Origin: Gordionus sp. m RMFG-2023
Taxonomy: Eukaryota; Nematomorpha; Gordioida; Chordodea; Parachordodidae
NCBI RefSeq assembly: GCF_954871325.1
Contig: NC_088779.1
Coordinates: 23,500,846-23,564,845 of the forward strand
Length of the DNA stretch: 64,000 bases
Reading direction: 5' to 3'
The position numbers were made by a program, and so were the translations under genes. A model generated the notes under the pieces. The model was not told the DNA's origin, did no database searches, and saw only the letters and a program-made list of their open reading frames with translations. Positions 1 to 13,300 of the stretch are shown here, in pieces; position 1 is the stretch's first letter, and every line of letters starts with the position of its first letter.

Positions 1-2308
1 ATTTTTTTAAATTAAAGGTTCAATAAATTTTTTTTTATTTTCATTAAAAACATTTTTTTATATAAAATTTTAATTTAATCTTTAATTTCACCCAAAGTCT
101 ACGTGACAGATAATTCACTGAAGGCTACCCCCTCCCTCCCTCTAAAACCAATATATATACCCTTTAATAATTTCCCGCTGCCTTTCAATCATTATTTACG
201 AATTTTTAATTATAATCCATAAATTATATAAATAATATCCAAAATTTTAATTACTCTACTATAAAAACTAGCAAAAAATTATTATTTTATTGTGAAAAAA
301 TTATTTTTTAGAAGATAGATTAAATTAAAAAACTTCTACTCATTTATGATGAATGATTATATTGTATTGTTTGACATGAAATCAATTTAGTTGATAGGTC
401 ATCTACTTTTAAATAAAATATATAACAGAAAATTATCCAGAAATAAGTTTTTTTTGTAAAATTACTCAATGACTATATGATTGTAATGTTGTGATTTGAG
501 CCAATTTATAAAAATGATTAACTCAATGTTTAATCTAGAAATATATTTTAAAAATTTTGTTCATAGATGCACAAAGTTTTGAACTTAATGAAATATAGAA
601 GTTTAGGCAATTCTTGCTTAAAATAGTGTTAGCCGTTTAAAAATAGGCTCAAATCGAGAAATTTAACAATACAAAATCTCAAATCGAGCAATTTAACAAT
701 ACAAAATGGTTGTATCTTATGCAATATATAAACTTGGTCGATTTTTAGCAATTATGTATATGCAATAAATATAAATAGATCTATTTAATAAATTTTGAAA
801 AATGTAATTCGTTACTCCTCATTATAGCCTATCCTACTTAGATGTCTACCCCCTTATTTGCCTACACTCTATCCCCTTTAAGATAATTTGGAAGCAAACT
901 CCTTCTCCTTCACCGCTCATGTATATACTGCTTACACCATTTGCAATATCATATATAATATGTATTTTAGGAATATTTTCTTTAAATTATTAAATATTAA
1001 GAATAGGAAGAAAGTTAAAAAAATCTAGGTTCATATAAAATCTATATTTAAATTTTCACAACTGGGTCATTTAGCTTTAGATATGTCCTGGCCATAAACA
1101 AGATAACGTCTTCTTTAAAATAGAGAATGGCTGGTACTTCTAATATTTTTAGTTTTTTTAATGCGCTGAACGAGTATTCTTCAGGTCGAAGTCTCAATGA
1201 CGATATTTTGAAAGATAGATAAATTTGCTAAAATAAATTTTAAATCGCATTCTTAAAATATATGAATCTGATGATAAATTTTTGCGGTAAATATAAATTT
1301 TTAAAAAACTGTTGTTTCTGTTATTTATAAATAAATTTTATGTCATTTCCTTGACTCGAACCAGAAATTTTCACTGAACAGAAACCCTTTTGTTAGTACG
1401 AGGGTTATCGGCCCTAGCATAACCCCTTTATCTAAATTTTTGAAGTAGTTGTATCATTAAGTGTCTTTAAAAATATTTTTTATAAAATATTTTTCATTTT
1501 TGCTATTTGTATTTCCTTCAACTCATATGCTTAGAATTAGAACTCAGACTAAAAAATAATTTTCTTTAATAAGCACCAAATTTTTTGTTGATTTTATAAA
1601 TAATTTTGTTTGTGAACTTAAAAAAAAGGTAATCGTATTTTGTTTTAAAAGTTTGTTTCTTTTATATGAGTGGTTCTTAGAATTATCAACCAAAAAATAT
1701 TCATGCAAGACAAACCCCTGTTTGGAAGAAATAAAATAATTTTTTTTATCATTAATTAATTTCAATCTACAAATATTGTAGCCTTGGGTATAAGTAATTT
1801 ATGAAATTTTTTTAGAATTTGAAGGGGGGGGGGGGGGGTTTATCTTATCAGTAATTAAATTTTTGTCACGGAATAGTTTTTCAGATGTTGTTAGTCATGC
1901 AGTCTTTGCATTGAACGATTTTATTATCAGTCTCACCCAAAAGACCTCATATCTTTACTAACGAGTTTTTTCACAACAGGATTAATCTATTGCTCTCAAT
2001 CATATAGTAAAAACGAATGTATATTAAAATCACATCTTGTACAAACTTAATGTAATCATATCTTTATTCATTTTAATTTCGGCAAAAAATATATAAATTC
2101 TCATTTTTATCATAGTTTATGTTTAATAGATATTAAAAATTTGTTTGTTTCTGTTTCTGCCCAGCCTTTGGAATTAAGGTTTAGTTTCATTTATTCGTCT
2201 CTATTTCAAAAAATTTAAATTAGGTTATATATAATATGTAATTTATTTTTCAAGGTAATCTGGTGGCCTAAAATTAAATAAAAAAATTATAATAAAATAG
2301 TAAAATAT
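1..2308. other. Intergenic AT-rich region downstream of MRPL13
   Basis: No coding exon recognised. It holds a copy of MITE family A at about 487-705, whose right end carries a short tandem repeat, and a run of 15 G at 1,824-1,838. A tRNA-like segment on the minus strand at about 1,330-1,430 contains a B-box-like GGTTCGAGTC. The 73-codon minus-strand reading frame at 1,544-1,765 has low-complexity composition and no recognisable motif, so I do not call it a gene. Confidence 0.5.
487..705. repeat. MITE family A, copy 1 (degenerate)
   Basis: Inverted ends are visible: GATTTGAGCC near the left end, and GCTCAAATCGAG followed by TTTAACAATAC at the right. The interior carries the words GTTTAGGCAA and TTAGCCGTTT seen in the other copies. 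The right end is followed by a second short copy of itself. Same family as the copies at 18.5, 19.8, 24.1, 30.7, 33.6, 33.8 and 54.5 kb. Confidence 0.55.
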
Positions 2309-4716
2309 TTACATATCCCATATTTTTGGAAAGTTTTCTATTTCATTTTGTGAATAATCTTGCAATCCTTTAGCTACTGGCATATATTGTTTCAGTTGAC
2401 CTGCTATATTTTCCATAATTTTTGATGGCACATCTTTCTATATATTATTATAACATTATATAAAAAATTAAGAAAGTTAAATTCAAACAGTTTTAATTGA
2501 AAAATTGCAAATGAAGTGTAATAAGTTTCATTCCAGTTCTATTAAAATTATTAGAATGTATTAACGAAACCTATTCTAATTAAATAAGAAATGTTTCTCA
2601 TTTAAAATAAATAGGGGAGACTGAGTTAAAGTGATTGACGTGGTAACAATATTTACGCAAATAATTTCTTAACCCTTGAACATAAAGACTATAAATTTGG
2701 TGTGAAGATGTATTTTTATAAAAATTTCTTACCTATGTTCATCTTTAAAAAAACTTTCGCTGATATAACCTACCAAAAAACCGTTTTTATCCAAAAATTA
2801 TAAAAAATCAAACTTTAGTTATTTGCTTTTAGCAAAATATATTAAGGCTCAGAATTTTAAAATTTGAATACAAGTTCCATAATAGCTATAAAATAAAATT
2901 TATTGGAAGTTTATAGCTTAATAAGTCATGTAATAACAACATAATATACAATACATTGGGGTAGAGTTTTTATGAGTAAAATTATTTTGTGTGATTTAAC
3001 ATTAATAGTTTGTTTGTTATTTGGAATAAAATTTAATAAGTAGTCACAAGGAGAAAAAATAATTGTAATATATAATGTGCCTAAAATGGGCACATTCAAA
3101 ATGTGCTATTTTTGATATAATTATTTAAATTCTGGTATTGTATCGATTAGTTTATACTAAAATTATAAATGTTAAATTTTAATTTAACAACTCTATCCTG
3201 AAAGTTAGCCACTTTACCCTGAGTATAGGGTACTATGGCAAAAATGGAACACTTCATGTAAAATTAATCACAAGTCCTAAATAATTTTGTCAATGAGGGA
3301 TATGACAACATATAAACAAATAATTTGTTCTGTTTTGCGAAAGGTTAAAAAATATTATGGTAAAATGCAAAATACCAATAGTTAATCATTTCACTCTGGC
3401 TTCCCTTAATTATACCTCTATAAACATGAGATACATTAAAGATAAAATGAATATAAATTATTATAAAATGGGAGATATGCAATACACACCCAGTTAAGTT
3501 TAGCTCATGGTTTCTAGTAATTAAATCAGATGCATTAAACTAATATTCATTGGTATTAGTGAGTAATGCCCAATACTCCCAATTTTAATCAATATAAATT
3601 TTAAGATTACATTAGATATTTGCAAATGCTGGTCCAGGCTGTGCCCAAGTCCAAAAGAAAATTTTTGATCAGACTGGACAGTACAATTTTTTGTAAAATT
3701 TCTAGCAGGTTAGGAAAATTAGGCCTGATGCTGATCACTAACATATTAAACCACAAGCGATAAAATAATGATTTATAAATTTCCAGGACAATAAAAGAAA
3801 AATGAGAATATTAATGAAATATATTTTTCATTTTTTTTTATTACTAGATGTAATTTTTTTGGTAATAATTTAAAAAGTGTTTTTGGTACATCTCTAATTT
3901 AATTACTAATTTTTTCTAGTTAGTGAATGATATATTTGTTTTGTTAAAATGTGTAGGGTTTAGAATTCTAAATTTTTATAAAATCCTATATAATGTTCTC
4001 CAATTATTTGTGCAACTGCTATATGTATTTAAAAGAGAATTACTTAAATAACATTAAGTATAAATCAAATAAATTAAATGAACAATAAAATTAAGATTAA
4101 GCAAGTTGCAGTAATACAAATATATTGTAAAATAAAAAATTTATGTAATTACAAGTTCTGGGTATAAATGTAATCTTGTCATGTTAGATCTTCTATGAAT
4201 ATTTTTTGACATTGAAGCATATATCACTTTCCTAACAATCTATTATGAATAATTTAATATTTAAAATTGGAATATACCTCTGTTGAATCTTTTTCATGTA
4301 GCATCCAAGCTGGAGTAAAACTCATGCCTTTAGGATAGCTAAATTACTATTTTCATATATAAGTATTTAAAAATAAAACCCCGTGTGATGATAATAATAA
4401 CGTTCTCTCCAACCTTCTCCTCTAAAAGCAAGCCATTTAGTATTATAAATGACTACATGATCTCCTACATCGGCTATATTAAATATTGTTTAAAATATTT
4501 TAATATGATTTACAATTTTTAAAGTATAAAGGTTTGTGCTTTCCTTCTAATACTGGTTTAACTCTCCTTACAATGGCCATTGGGGTTTGATGAGAAGCAT
4601 CGTACAACCACCAAAATTTTGAAAAAACAAGCCATTGCTATATGGAAATAAATATATGTTATTAACCATAAAAATACTTCAACTCTTCTATAATCATTTG
4701 GAAATCGCAATGCCAT
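2309..4716 (-). CDS. MRPL13: Mitochondrial ribosomal protein L13 (uL13m), six exons
   Basis: Large-subunit protein of the mitochondrial ribosome. Exons in gene order: 4716-4678, 4637-4514, 4473-4380, 4338-4278, 4239-4153, 2437-2309. All splice sites are GT-AG and the joined frame is open for 177 codons plus TAA, close to the roughly 178 residues of the human protein. Family landmarks in order: MALRFPNDYRRVE start; QWLVFSKFWWLYDA, matching the usual WYLIDAK region; LEGKHKPLYF; DVGDHVVIYNT; RERYYYHHTGYPKG; AWMLHEKDST; RRSNMTRLHLYP; and the tail SQNEIENFP. The ATG at 4,716 is chosen because it gives a typical short N-terminus ahead of the conserved block. Introns 1-4 are only 40, 40, 41 and 38 nt. 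Intron 5 is 1,715 nt and carries two repeats. The gene is divergent from MXG1. Identity is by recognised motifs; exon limits rest on frame and splice signals. Confidence 0.93.
2613..3406. mobile_element. TIR element family C, copy 1, in MRPL13 intron 5
   Basis: Imperfect inverted ends: AGGGGAGACTGAGTTAAAGT on the left, and CATTTCACTCTGGCTTCCCT on the right. There is no coding capacity. The left half is homologous to the element at 42,330 (shared words ACCCTTGAACATAAAG / ACCCTTAAGCACCAAG and GTGAAGATGTAT). A non-autonomous DNA transposon is the best reading. It accounts for about half of the intron. Confidence 0.6.
3614..3740. repeat. MITE family B (GGGCC-type), short copy
   Basis: Contains GGTCCAGGCTGTGCCCAAGT and ends GGCCTGATGCTGATCACTAA. 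The same ending (GGCCCGATACAGATCACTAA) is found at 22,110-22,130. It lies in intron 5 of MRPL13. Boundaries are approximate. Confidence 0.45.
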
Positions 4717-7090
4717 TTACCTAACCTCAAAAGGTTAATTCCTTTATCTTTTTAAATTTGAACAAGGGCTGAACCCGAACAATCCGAACACTTTTAACCC
4801 TAAATACACGTTTTTTTAAATCTCTGCAATTTACGTATAATTTAAATTAATAATATAAAATTGAAAAGGGAATGAAATACCTAGCTAGGAGAAAATTTTA
4901 TTTTATCGAAAATTATTAATCTATATAAAATTGTATTAATAAAAATCGGGAGAAAGAGTAAATTTATTTTAAAAAAATTAGGGGAAAGTATAAAAAATCG
5001 GAAGAAAGCATAAACTAATAGATGGCGTATTTTGTCTTAGTCAAATATAGAAAGTCGGAAAGTTTACGACAAAGTCGGAAAGTTTACGACAAAGTCGGAA
5101 AGTCTGGTAACCCTGGTTATTAGAAGTAGTGTATTGCTTAAAAACGTTACGGGGTAGGGGGGAGGGATGTGCTATTATTTTTAAAATATATTATCAAAAA
5201 AGATATATCTTCTGTATTCTATATTAAATCAACCAAGAACCTCGATTCTTAACCTGACTCCCTTCGATTTTTTTAAAATTTTGTATGTTAGTTGTAGCAC
5301 TCACTAATAAAAATGTCAAATCTTACTTTTCAGATCGGTTTACTTTTTGATATATACCCATCTTTAAAAACAACAAAATTTGAAAATACACTTTATTTAA
5401 TTTTAAACATGTCAAAAAATAATTAAGCTAAAAACATGATTTAAATTTTATTAAATATCTTTAAAATTTATGTGGAAATTTATTTTATTGAAAATAAGTC
5501 TATTATTAAAAACCGGAAATAAAAATCGGAAATAGCTATAAAAAAAATTATCTTTATCTTTCAAATTTATTTTACAAGAAAGTTTACTACCTAATATTTG
5601 TACAGGATTGTAGACTGGGAAAAATAATGGGCTAGGGATAACTTTTAAAATATGTTGTATAGTTTAAATCCCATATCATGACAAATATATAGTCATTTCT
5701 TTTTTAAAAGTGATCAATATGCAAAAAGCTATCTTAAAACCCCGATTATTTTTCATTTTTTTGAATATTAAAAAAGGCAAAAAAATGTTCACCAAATTGT
5801 ACTATATCTATATAAAAATGCAAAACGCCTTAATCTGGAAGCCATAATATAAGGTATAATAAATAATAAGGATTTTGTGAAGAGTAATAAAGTAACAACT
5901 ATCATAATAAAAACCCATTAACTCCTTCACCCCACCTAAAGATGGACCTTCGCTCCGCAAAAAATTTTTGAATTAAAATTTTTTGACCTGGAAACTTTGT
6001 GATTGAACGATGTATTTTTTTTGCCAGTTAAAATATTTGTAATAGTGAAAAATATAGTTTCATTTTAAATATTATTTAGATTACGGTTTATTATAATAAA
6101 TATATCTTATATTTGTCAAAATAATCTCTCAGAGTTTAATCTTTTTAAAATAAAAAAACAAATTAATTATTTATATAAAGTCATATTAAAAATCAGTTCC
6201 AAGAGTCGTCATTGTTATTAATATATTTTACATCACCATTACGAAATCAAATTACGTATTCAAAACCAATTTATTTATTAATTTTAACAACTTTAATAAT
6301 TTTATAAAATTAATAAACATCTTTTATATCTAGCAAAATAATTTAAATATCAACAAAAAACTTATTTAAATTCCAGTAATGTGCTGAAATCCTTTTTGGT
6401 TAAAATCACAATTATTGTTATGATCTTAGACAAGAGGGGAAATTAGGTTAGCTGCTAGAGCAAGCCTGCAACATCCTTATGATAATCATATACTAATACC
6501 TATGGATGTATTTATGTAATTTGAGAGAAGTAATATCATTGGGATTTGTTATATATTTGTGTAATGTATTAATATAAATTGATTTTCTTAATTGTCAACA
6601 ATGTTGAATATCTAAGCATGGAAACCAATTTCGAAATTAGATTAACAGTCAAACGAATTCCTGTAATAAAAATTTCATGCATTTATTTTCATGAAGGAAA
6701 AAATGAAAGTCAAATTATTTGTCACTATTCTTATTCGTTAAATAGTTTAATTAAATTTTGGGTAAGGTAACATTTTAAGATAACTAATCCTTGTGAAAAA
6801 ACTAATATTATTGATCAGAGCTTAAGGCAGATGCAGGAGTCTATAAATCCAACAAAGCCGATTATTGTATAAATATGTTAAATAAATCCGACACTTTTAT
6901 TATATGTATATAATAAATTTAAGTGATTTTTAAAAATAATTGATATAACATCTAAAGAAGTTCTTGTCTAAACTAATAGATGATAAAAAAAATTCGGAAA
7001 TAAAAATATAAGATAACTGGTAAGGTCCATGGATTTTCTTTATTATGATATTATTATTTTATGCTATATTTATACAACAGATGAATGGAT
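4717..7090. other. Divergent intergenic region between MRPL13 and MXG1
   Basis: The MRPL13 promoter should lie just right of 4,716 (minus strand) and the MXG1 promoter at the far end. A 20-bp unit, AAAGTCGGAAAGTTTACGAC, is repeated about 2.6 times at 5,051-5,102, within a wider stretch of degenerate CGGAAGAAAG-like words from 4,940. I see no convincing exon. The 63-codon plus-strand frame at 6,579-6,770 has no recognisable motif or splice context. Confidence 0.45.
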
Positions 7091-7113
7091 ATTTTACCGA
7101 ATAAAGGGTTAAT

Positions 7114-7231
7114 GATTTGAAAATCAAGCTTGATTAAATAATAGAATCAATACATTCTAAACAACCGTATTGTTTATATTATAATGATTTTAAAAATTTA
7201 ATTAGTTGCAATTACTATTAATTATATAATA
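7114..7231 (+). promoter_or_regulatory. MXG1 conserved promoter / 5' leader block
   Basis: GATTTGAAAAT, then TTAAATAATAGAATCAATAC and ATTCTAAACAACC, followed by an AT-rich leader to the ATG. The same words occur in the same order and at similar spacing before MXG2 (26,710-26,831) and MXG3 (51,925-52,024). TTAAATAA could serve as a TATA-like element about 95 nt before the start codon. A further shared word, CTATATTTATAC, lies about 40-60 nt upstream in MXG1 and MXG2. Confidence 0.6.
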
Positions 7232-7307
7232 ATGTTATATTATATTTATTTAATGATTTTATTTAATATTGTTATTCCTACAACTAATGCATGCGGTGAA
7301 ACAAAAT
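7232..7307 (+). CDS. MXG1 exon 1: signal-peptide exon
   Basis: The ATG at 7,232 gives MLYYIYLMILFNIVIP and then TTNAC-GETK, with a hydrophobic core and a small-residue cleavage region around T-N-A-C. It ends in phase 1 at a GTAAGT donor. Paralogous exons at 26,832 and 52,025 share the pattern ATG..TTTAATGATTTT..ATTCCTA and, in MXG3, the sequence ACTAATGCATGC. That three-way similarity supports the start choice. Confidence 0.72.
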
Positions 7308-10300
7308 GTAAGTTATAAACCTTTTTTTTACAAATTAATAATGATTATTATTAATGAGGATATATTCTAGCATAATATAATATCAGCATTTCTGTATGTC
7401 ACGCACTTAATTATCTAAGGAAAATGAGGAAATGTTCCAAATTTATTTGATTAAGGGAATCCTAAAAGAGATAAAAGCGCCCTAAATATTTTTTAACTTC
7501 TGAAGATTTTACTTAACTTTTTAAAGCTCAACTATTTAAAATAAAACTAAAAAAATTTTTTTATAGAAAAACTTCATTTATATACACCAAAGAACTAAAA
7601 ATTTTATTTCGACTTTTATTTCATAATACATAGATTTATATAAAACTATTTCACAATTTTAAAATAATACATTGAACGTTAAAAGTAAAACATATATACG
7701 TAATTTAAAAATATATATTAAAAATATCATGTAAACTATTTGTAAATTAAAATCTATATAAAAACTGTATAATAAAAAAAATAATTAGTATAGTAAATTG
7801 TATGTTGGGTGGGAGGAGGTCAAGAAAGAGAGCCGTGGATGGCAATGCAGTTAGATCTGCATATATCAATAGAAATGCGCTATCTGAGATAGAACCCTTC
7901 CTGTGGGTCACCAGTGATGGCGCGGATTTTTTTTACCAAGGGATTTGAAGAAGTTAGGGCATGATTGCCAAAAAAACCGATTGTGTCGGATACGATTGGT
8001 ATGAGATTGCAATTGGTTAGGGAAGTGTATTTATTAATTTTAGAGTTTTCAGCTCGCACGAATGAGTTGTTATTAAAGGAGGGAGCAAATCGGTCGATAC
8101 AAGTATAATCCCATGCTAATGGAGTTCCATTACTCCATGGTATTAATGTCAAAAAAATTAATGATACAATTTGACATCAATGAGCTCAATGCTTGTATAA
8201 AAAAATATATTTATTTATCATTAAATATTTTAAAACAATTTCTATTCTGTTTCTAGCATAAATAAATTTCACATTTTTCACACTTCAACCTTAAATATGT
8301 GCTAACATGTAGTAAATACTTTTTTTCGAGTGTTGGGAGCTTCTGACCAATGCCCTATATTTTCATATCTAACGTCTGATATTATCTGAGGCAACATAGA
8401 ACCTTTTTTTCTCTTACTAATTTTACCTGCCATTAATGAAGCAGTAACTACTTGAGATATAAATATTATAAGTTTTATAAAAGATTTTTCATTTTTTTGA
8501 AGTAAATGTCTTCGATACAATAATCATCATTCACAATGCAGATATCTATCAAATAAAATATTACTCGAGATAGAACCTTCTATCTTTGATATCTACTAGC
8601 ATTCTACTAGCATATCGTTTAAATCTACCCTTTAAATTTAAGGCCTATGGATCTGAAAAAATTTTTCTCCGCCAAGAACCACCGCCTCACATCTTCTATT
8701 GGGTCGATACCATTGAAGGATTTAACATGAAAAAATTTAACCATTTGACAATTATTATATCAGTATTAGTATCAGTTTTATAATCGAAACTATCTCTCCT
8801 TTTTCTTGAGATCGCGGCTTTTCAAATTGAAACTTTTAGGCCATTGGATTGTATGGTACCAATTATATATATATATACCTATTCTCAAAATTAGGCAAAT
8901 TTGATTAGACGAAGAACTCAACTTATTCCTAATCCTGTTTGTGTTTTTATAGTTAGATTTCCTATATACACTTTAAAATCATAAATAATTCCGGTGGATC
9001 CTGCAATAGCAAATATTTTTATACCCCATTAATGGAGATTTGATTTTATATATTGATTCAATGTATTCTTACCCTTAAATGATATCAAAAATTCGTCAAC
9101 ACAAATATTATCCTCCATTTCAATTTTTTTCATATTGGCCTGAATAGCGGATATAAACGGTCTTACTTTAAAGCATTTATCATGCCCTTCTACATAACAT
9201 GGAATTACTATTGTATTATCATTGAGATGCAAATATTATCGTGATTGTTCGAAACGGTATCAGTTACCTGTGGAAATTTGAATTCCTGAGACCAATATTA
9301 GCGATATGATGGAACCCTTACCAGTGGATAAAATAAATAAATACCTATTGTTCAATCTCATTTTTATCGGTTTTCAAAGATTGTTTTGAACGCGAAATAA
9401 ATTTGATTGCTCAAACATTATTATCTAATATATCAGAATCCGATATGATATTGGAATGTTATTTTGGGGATTAGAAAATTTTTTTTAGAAAATGTTGTAT
9501 CAAATGATTCAAAATTTTTTAATAATCATGAATATTATCAAGTTCTATGTGGAGTGAATTTGTGGGCGAATCTATATTTGAAATTATCATTAGGATGATT
9601 TATCCTCACTATCATCAATATCTGTTTCCGAAATATCACCTTCAATTATAATTACTTTATTTGACACCTATAAAAATAAAATATATAAATTCAATGTTAA
9701 TAAAATAATTTATAAAATTCCCAGTTAATTAATTTTGGATTATAATTTTAAAATTATATTTACAAAAATAATTAAAATTTTTAAAAAATATAGATTCATG
9801 ATGACATCTATAATATTTTGTCTTCTTTATAAAATAAACAGTTCAGAATTTTTCAAATTAAAATATATATAAATAATATGTAAAATCAGGGTTTCGAACC
9901 GTTTAGTATAACGGTTCGGTTCGTTCCGGTTTTTAGTTTAAAATTTTATAAAGGTTTTGTTCCATTTCGGTTTTTTAAAAAAAAATCATATCGGTTCGGT
10001 TCGGTTTATAATTTATAACGGTTCTTTTCGGTTTGTTCCGGTTTTTATAAATTTAATTTTAAAAAAAATTAATCATTAACCATGTATATATTAATTTTAG
10101 AGAAAAATCTTTTTAGTTTATAATTTCTTATTTAATTTATCCATGATAATCTAATAGATATTTTTATTAAATTTAGGAAATATAAATTAGACAAATTAGT
10201 TTTTTTTTATTTTATAAATAAATAAGATAAAAACAAACATGCGTAAATACAATAATGAATAAAATAATATGTATACTATACTATTTAGGTTTAAAAAGAG

Positions 10301-13300
10301 AATTCGAACGGATAACTAAAATATTTTCTAATATTTCAGGATTTAATTTAGTTCTCTGGGCAAAGAGTATAAACTTAAGGCTTGAAAATGCTCTTTCTAC
10401 GGAGACCTGCGTAGCTGGAACTGCTAGCACAGTTATAGCTAACTTATAAAGTTCTGGCATACTATTCTTTACATTTTCCCAATAATTCAATTTTCTAATC
10501 TCTCTATATTATCAAATGACCGAATTATATATTCTATTTCTATACATTTATTATAATTTTCGATGCCCTGAGAATTATTCTTATTAAGACTTTCATGCGA
10601 CTTAAATAAATCTTCAAAATCATCATCTAAATTATCCTTCGAATACGAACACGTAGGCATAGTATTTAGAATTTCAATATTCTGATTATTTAGATTTTGT
10701 ATCAAGTTCCAAGTTTTACAAAGATGTTTTCTGGCGATCTCTCTTTCTTCAAAAGTTAAAAATACATTATATCTAGGGTCGAGATAAATAGCAGAGCAAA
10801 AAACTTCATTTTTGAAATTTATTTCTCGTGCTTTCATCGTAGAAACTAAAATTCTGGCAAATGGAGTGTCTACTTTACTCGTTTGCATGAGACATTTGAT
10901 CCACGCAGCATAAAAATCGCCCATTGTCAATTGTTCACTTTGTAAATATTTTGTCAAAACATAAGCTGGATATAAAGCTTTTAATATGTCACTAATTATT
11001 TTCCATTCATTCTCTGATAAACATTTTCGATATTTCTTGGCAAAAGCTTTTTAACTCTAGTAATCTTTCCAACATTAAATAGATAGAGTTCCATCTTGTG
11101 CAACAATCTATTAGTGATTTTTTCAAATTTAATTTTGAGATAATAGCCATTGTTGTCTGATTTCTTATTTTTTTGCAGATGTTTCTTGCTTTATTTATAA
11201 TGACAATTTCATTTGAATTTTTAATGCAATCATTAATTGCTAATTGAAATGTATGTGAAGCACATCTAATACCTATTAATATGGATCTGGCATTTGGTGC
11301 AAGATTAATATTTTCAATATTAAAAAGTTCTTTATTTTCATCATGAATTATATCATTTTTATTTAAATCGTCATTGTCTATATCATTATTATTTAAATCA
11401 TCATTAATTAAATAATCGTTAAGGTCATCATCTTCATCATCTTCTTCATCGTGTAGTATTAATAGCTTAATTAACTTAATCATATTTGCTGCATTATCGG
11501 TGGTTATTGTGTAAAACTGCTCAATTTTTATTTCATATACTTTTAGAACATCTAGAATAATTTTTTTAAGATATTCTGATGTGTGTCGTTCTTTAATCAC
11601 TTTCATGCATAGAGTCCTTAATTTTATTTTTCCGTTATTTATAAATTGAATATTGATCCCCAATATGGACCTATCATATCTAGTTGCTATATCTAATTTT
11701 AACGAATTAAGTTTTTGATATACTTCAGGAAAATTAAAATTTTAAATTTAGGTTAATAATTTAAAACTAATTATTTTTAAAACCATTTTGAACCGGTTTA
11801 AACCGGTTCAAAATATTTATAGCGGTTCGGTTCGCTCTTTTAATATTCTTCATAACGGTTCGGTTAAGGTTACGGTTCAGAAAATCATAGCGGTTTATTC
11901 CGGTTTTGCGGTTCGGTTCGGTTCGAACCCCTGTGTAAAATCAAGTAATTTAATAAAAATCGAAAGGAAATATAGTCAAAAGTTACGTGTTAATAAAATA
12001 AAAACAAATGCTATTTTTTTTTGATTATTAATAAAATTGAATTGAATATACATTATATATTCATTTTAAAATGCAAAATTAAATCAATGAATGGTTTTAA
12101 ACGTTAAAATGTTACATGTAATATGATTATGTCAAATTAACTCTCAGAACTTTAATGGAAGTGAAAATATTTATAATCATATAAAAGCTATTGACTATAC
12201 AAAAAGCTATCGCTTTTAGTCATTAGTTTTCGAGGTGTATAGAGCCCAATAAATTAAATATGTTGACCGGAGCCCTGGCTGCAGAGCCGTTTCTTATGGC
12301 TTACCTTAGTTTAGGACTAAGGGCACACAAAAAAGCAATAAATTAAATATGTTGACCGGAGCCCTGGCTGCAGAGCCGTTTCTTATGGCTTACCTTAGTT
12401 TAGGACTAAGGGCACACAAAAAAGGTTTAATATAAAAAAGGGTGGCAATATCGATGATTAATTTGAAAAAATAATTAGATCAATTATATGGAATGGAGAA
12501 TAGAATGACACTTTCTAAGTTCTAAAGACACATCATTTATTCGCGTTTTCTATAAAGGTTATAGTAACAAGAATTCCATTAAAAAATATATTTTTTTGAC
12601 AAACCATTTTATTATTAAATGGTTTTCTATTTTATTTAATAACTAGAGCAGGGTGGTATTACCAAATAAGGGACTCCGACCTCAATGTGAGTATTAGAAA
12701 CATGCTCATTGGCCTGATTTGAGCTTTAATTATTATGGATTAATAGTTTTGTTTTCATCAAAAATAGGTATAGGGGATAAGGCTTGGCAGGTGAGTGAGG
12801 ATTGGTGTTATAATTTTTCCCGGACAATCTTATAAATGAGAACATTATAAGAAACATCATATTACAACAAAAAAATGGGAGGGAAATTTATTTTAAAAAT
12901 TTTATTACACAACTTCCCCCCCCCCCCAACCAGAACACAATATCTGTCCTCTTGATAGATTAACCAAATATATTTCAGATAAACGTATATATTTAATTGT
13001 AGATGATATTGCAATAATTGTGATTTGTTGAAGGCTGCAAACTATTATCAAATCATAGCAAATATTATGATCTTATGTATAAAATTGCATTGATAGAGAA
13101 TATAGATTCTGTTTTTTATTAAGAATTGCAAAGCTATAGGCTAAATTGTCTATGGAGACGTTATTAATCTTGAATGATTTTTCGAAAAAACGATGGCAAA
13201 AAAAAGTTCTGCAATCAGGCTCCCGAAGGCTTAAAGACGATTCCAAAATATATAGCGCCAAAATTAAACAAAATAAGATACTGAGCAAGTGGTAAAAATA

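Noticed and set aside
1824-1838. Runs of G or C (1,824; 12,906; 31,211; 33,341; 34,548; 45,498; 57,722; 59,429) as G-quadruplex regulators
   Set aside because: Single long homopolymers, two of them accounted for as hAT subterminal G-runs. There is no positional link to promoters.
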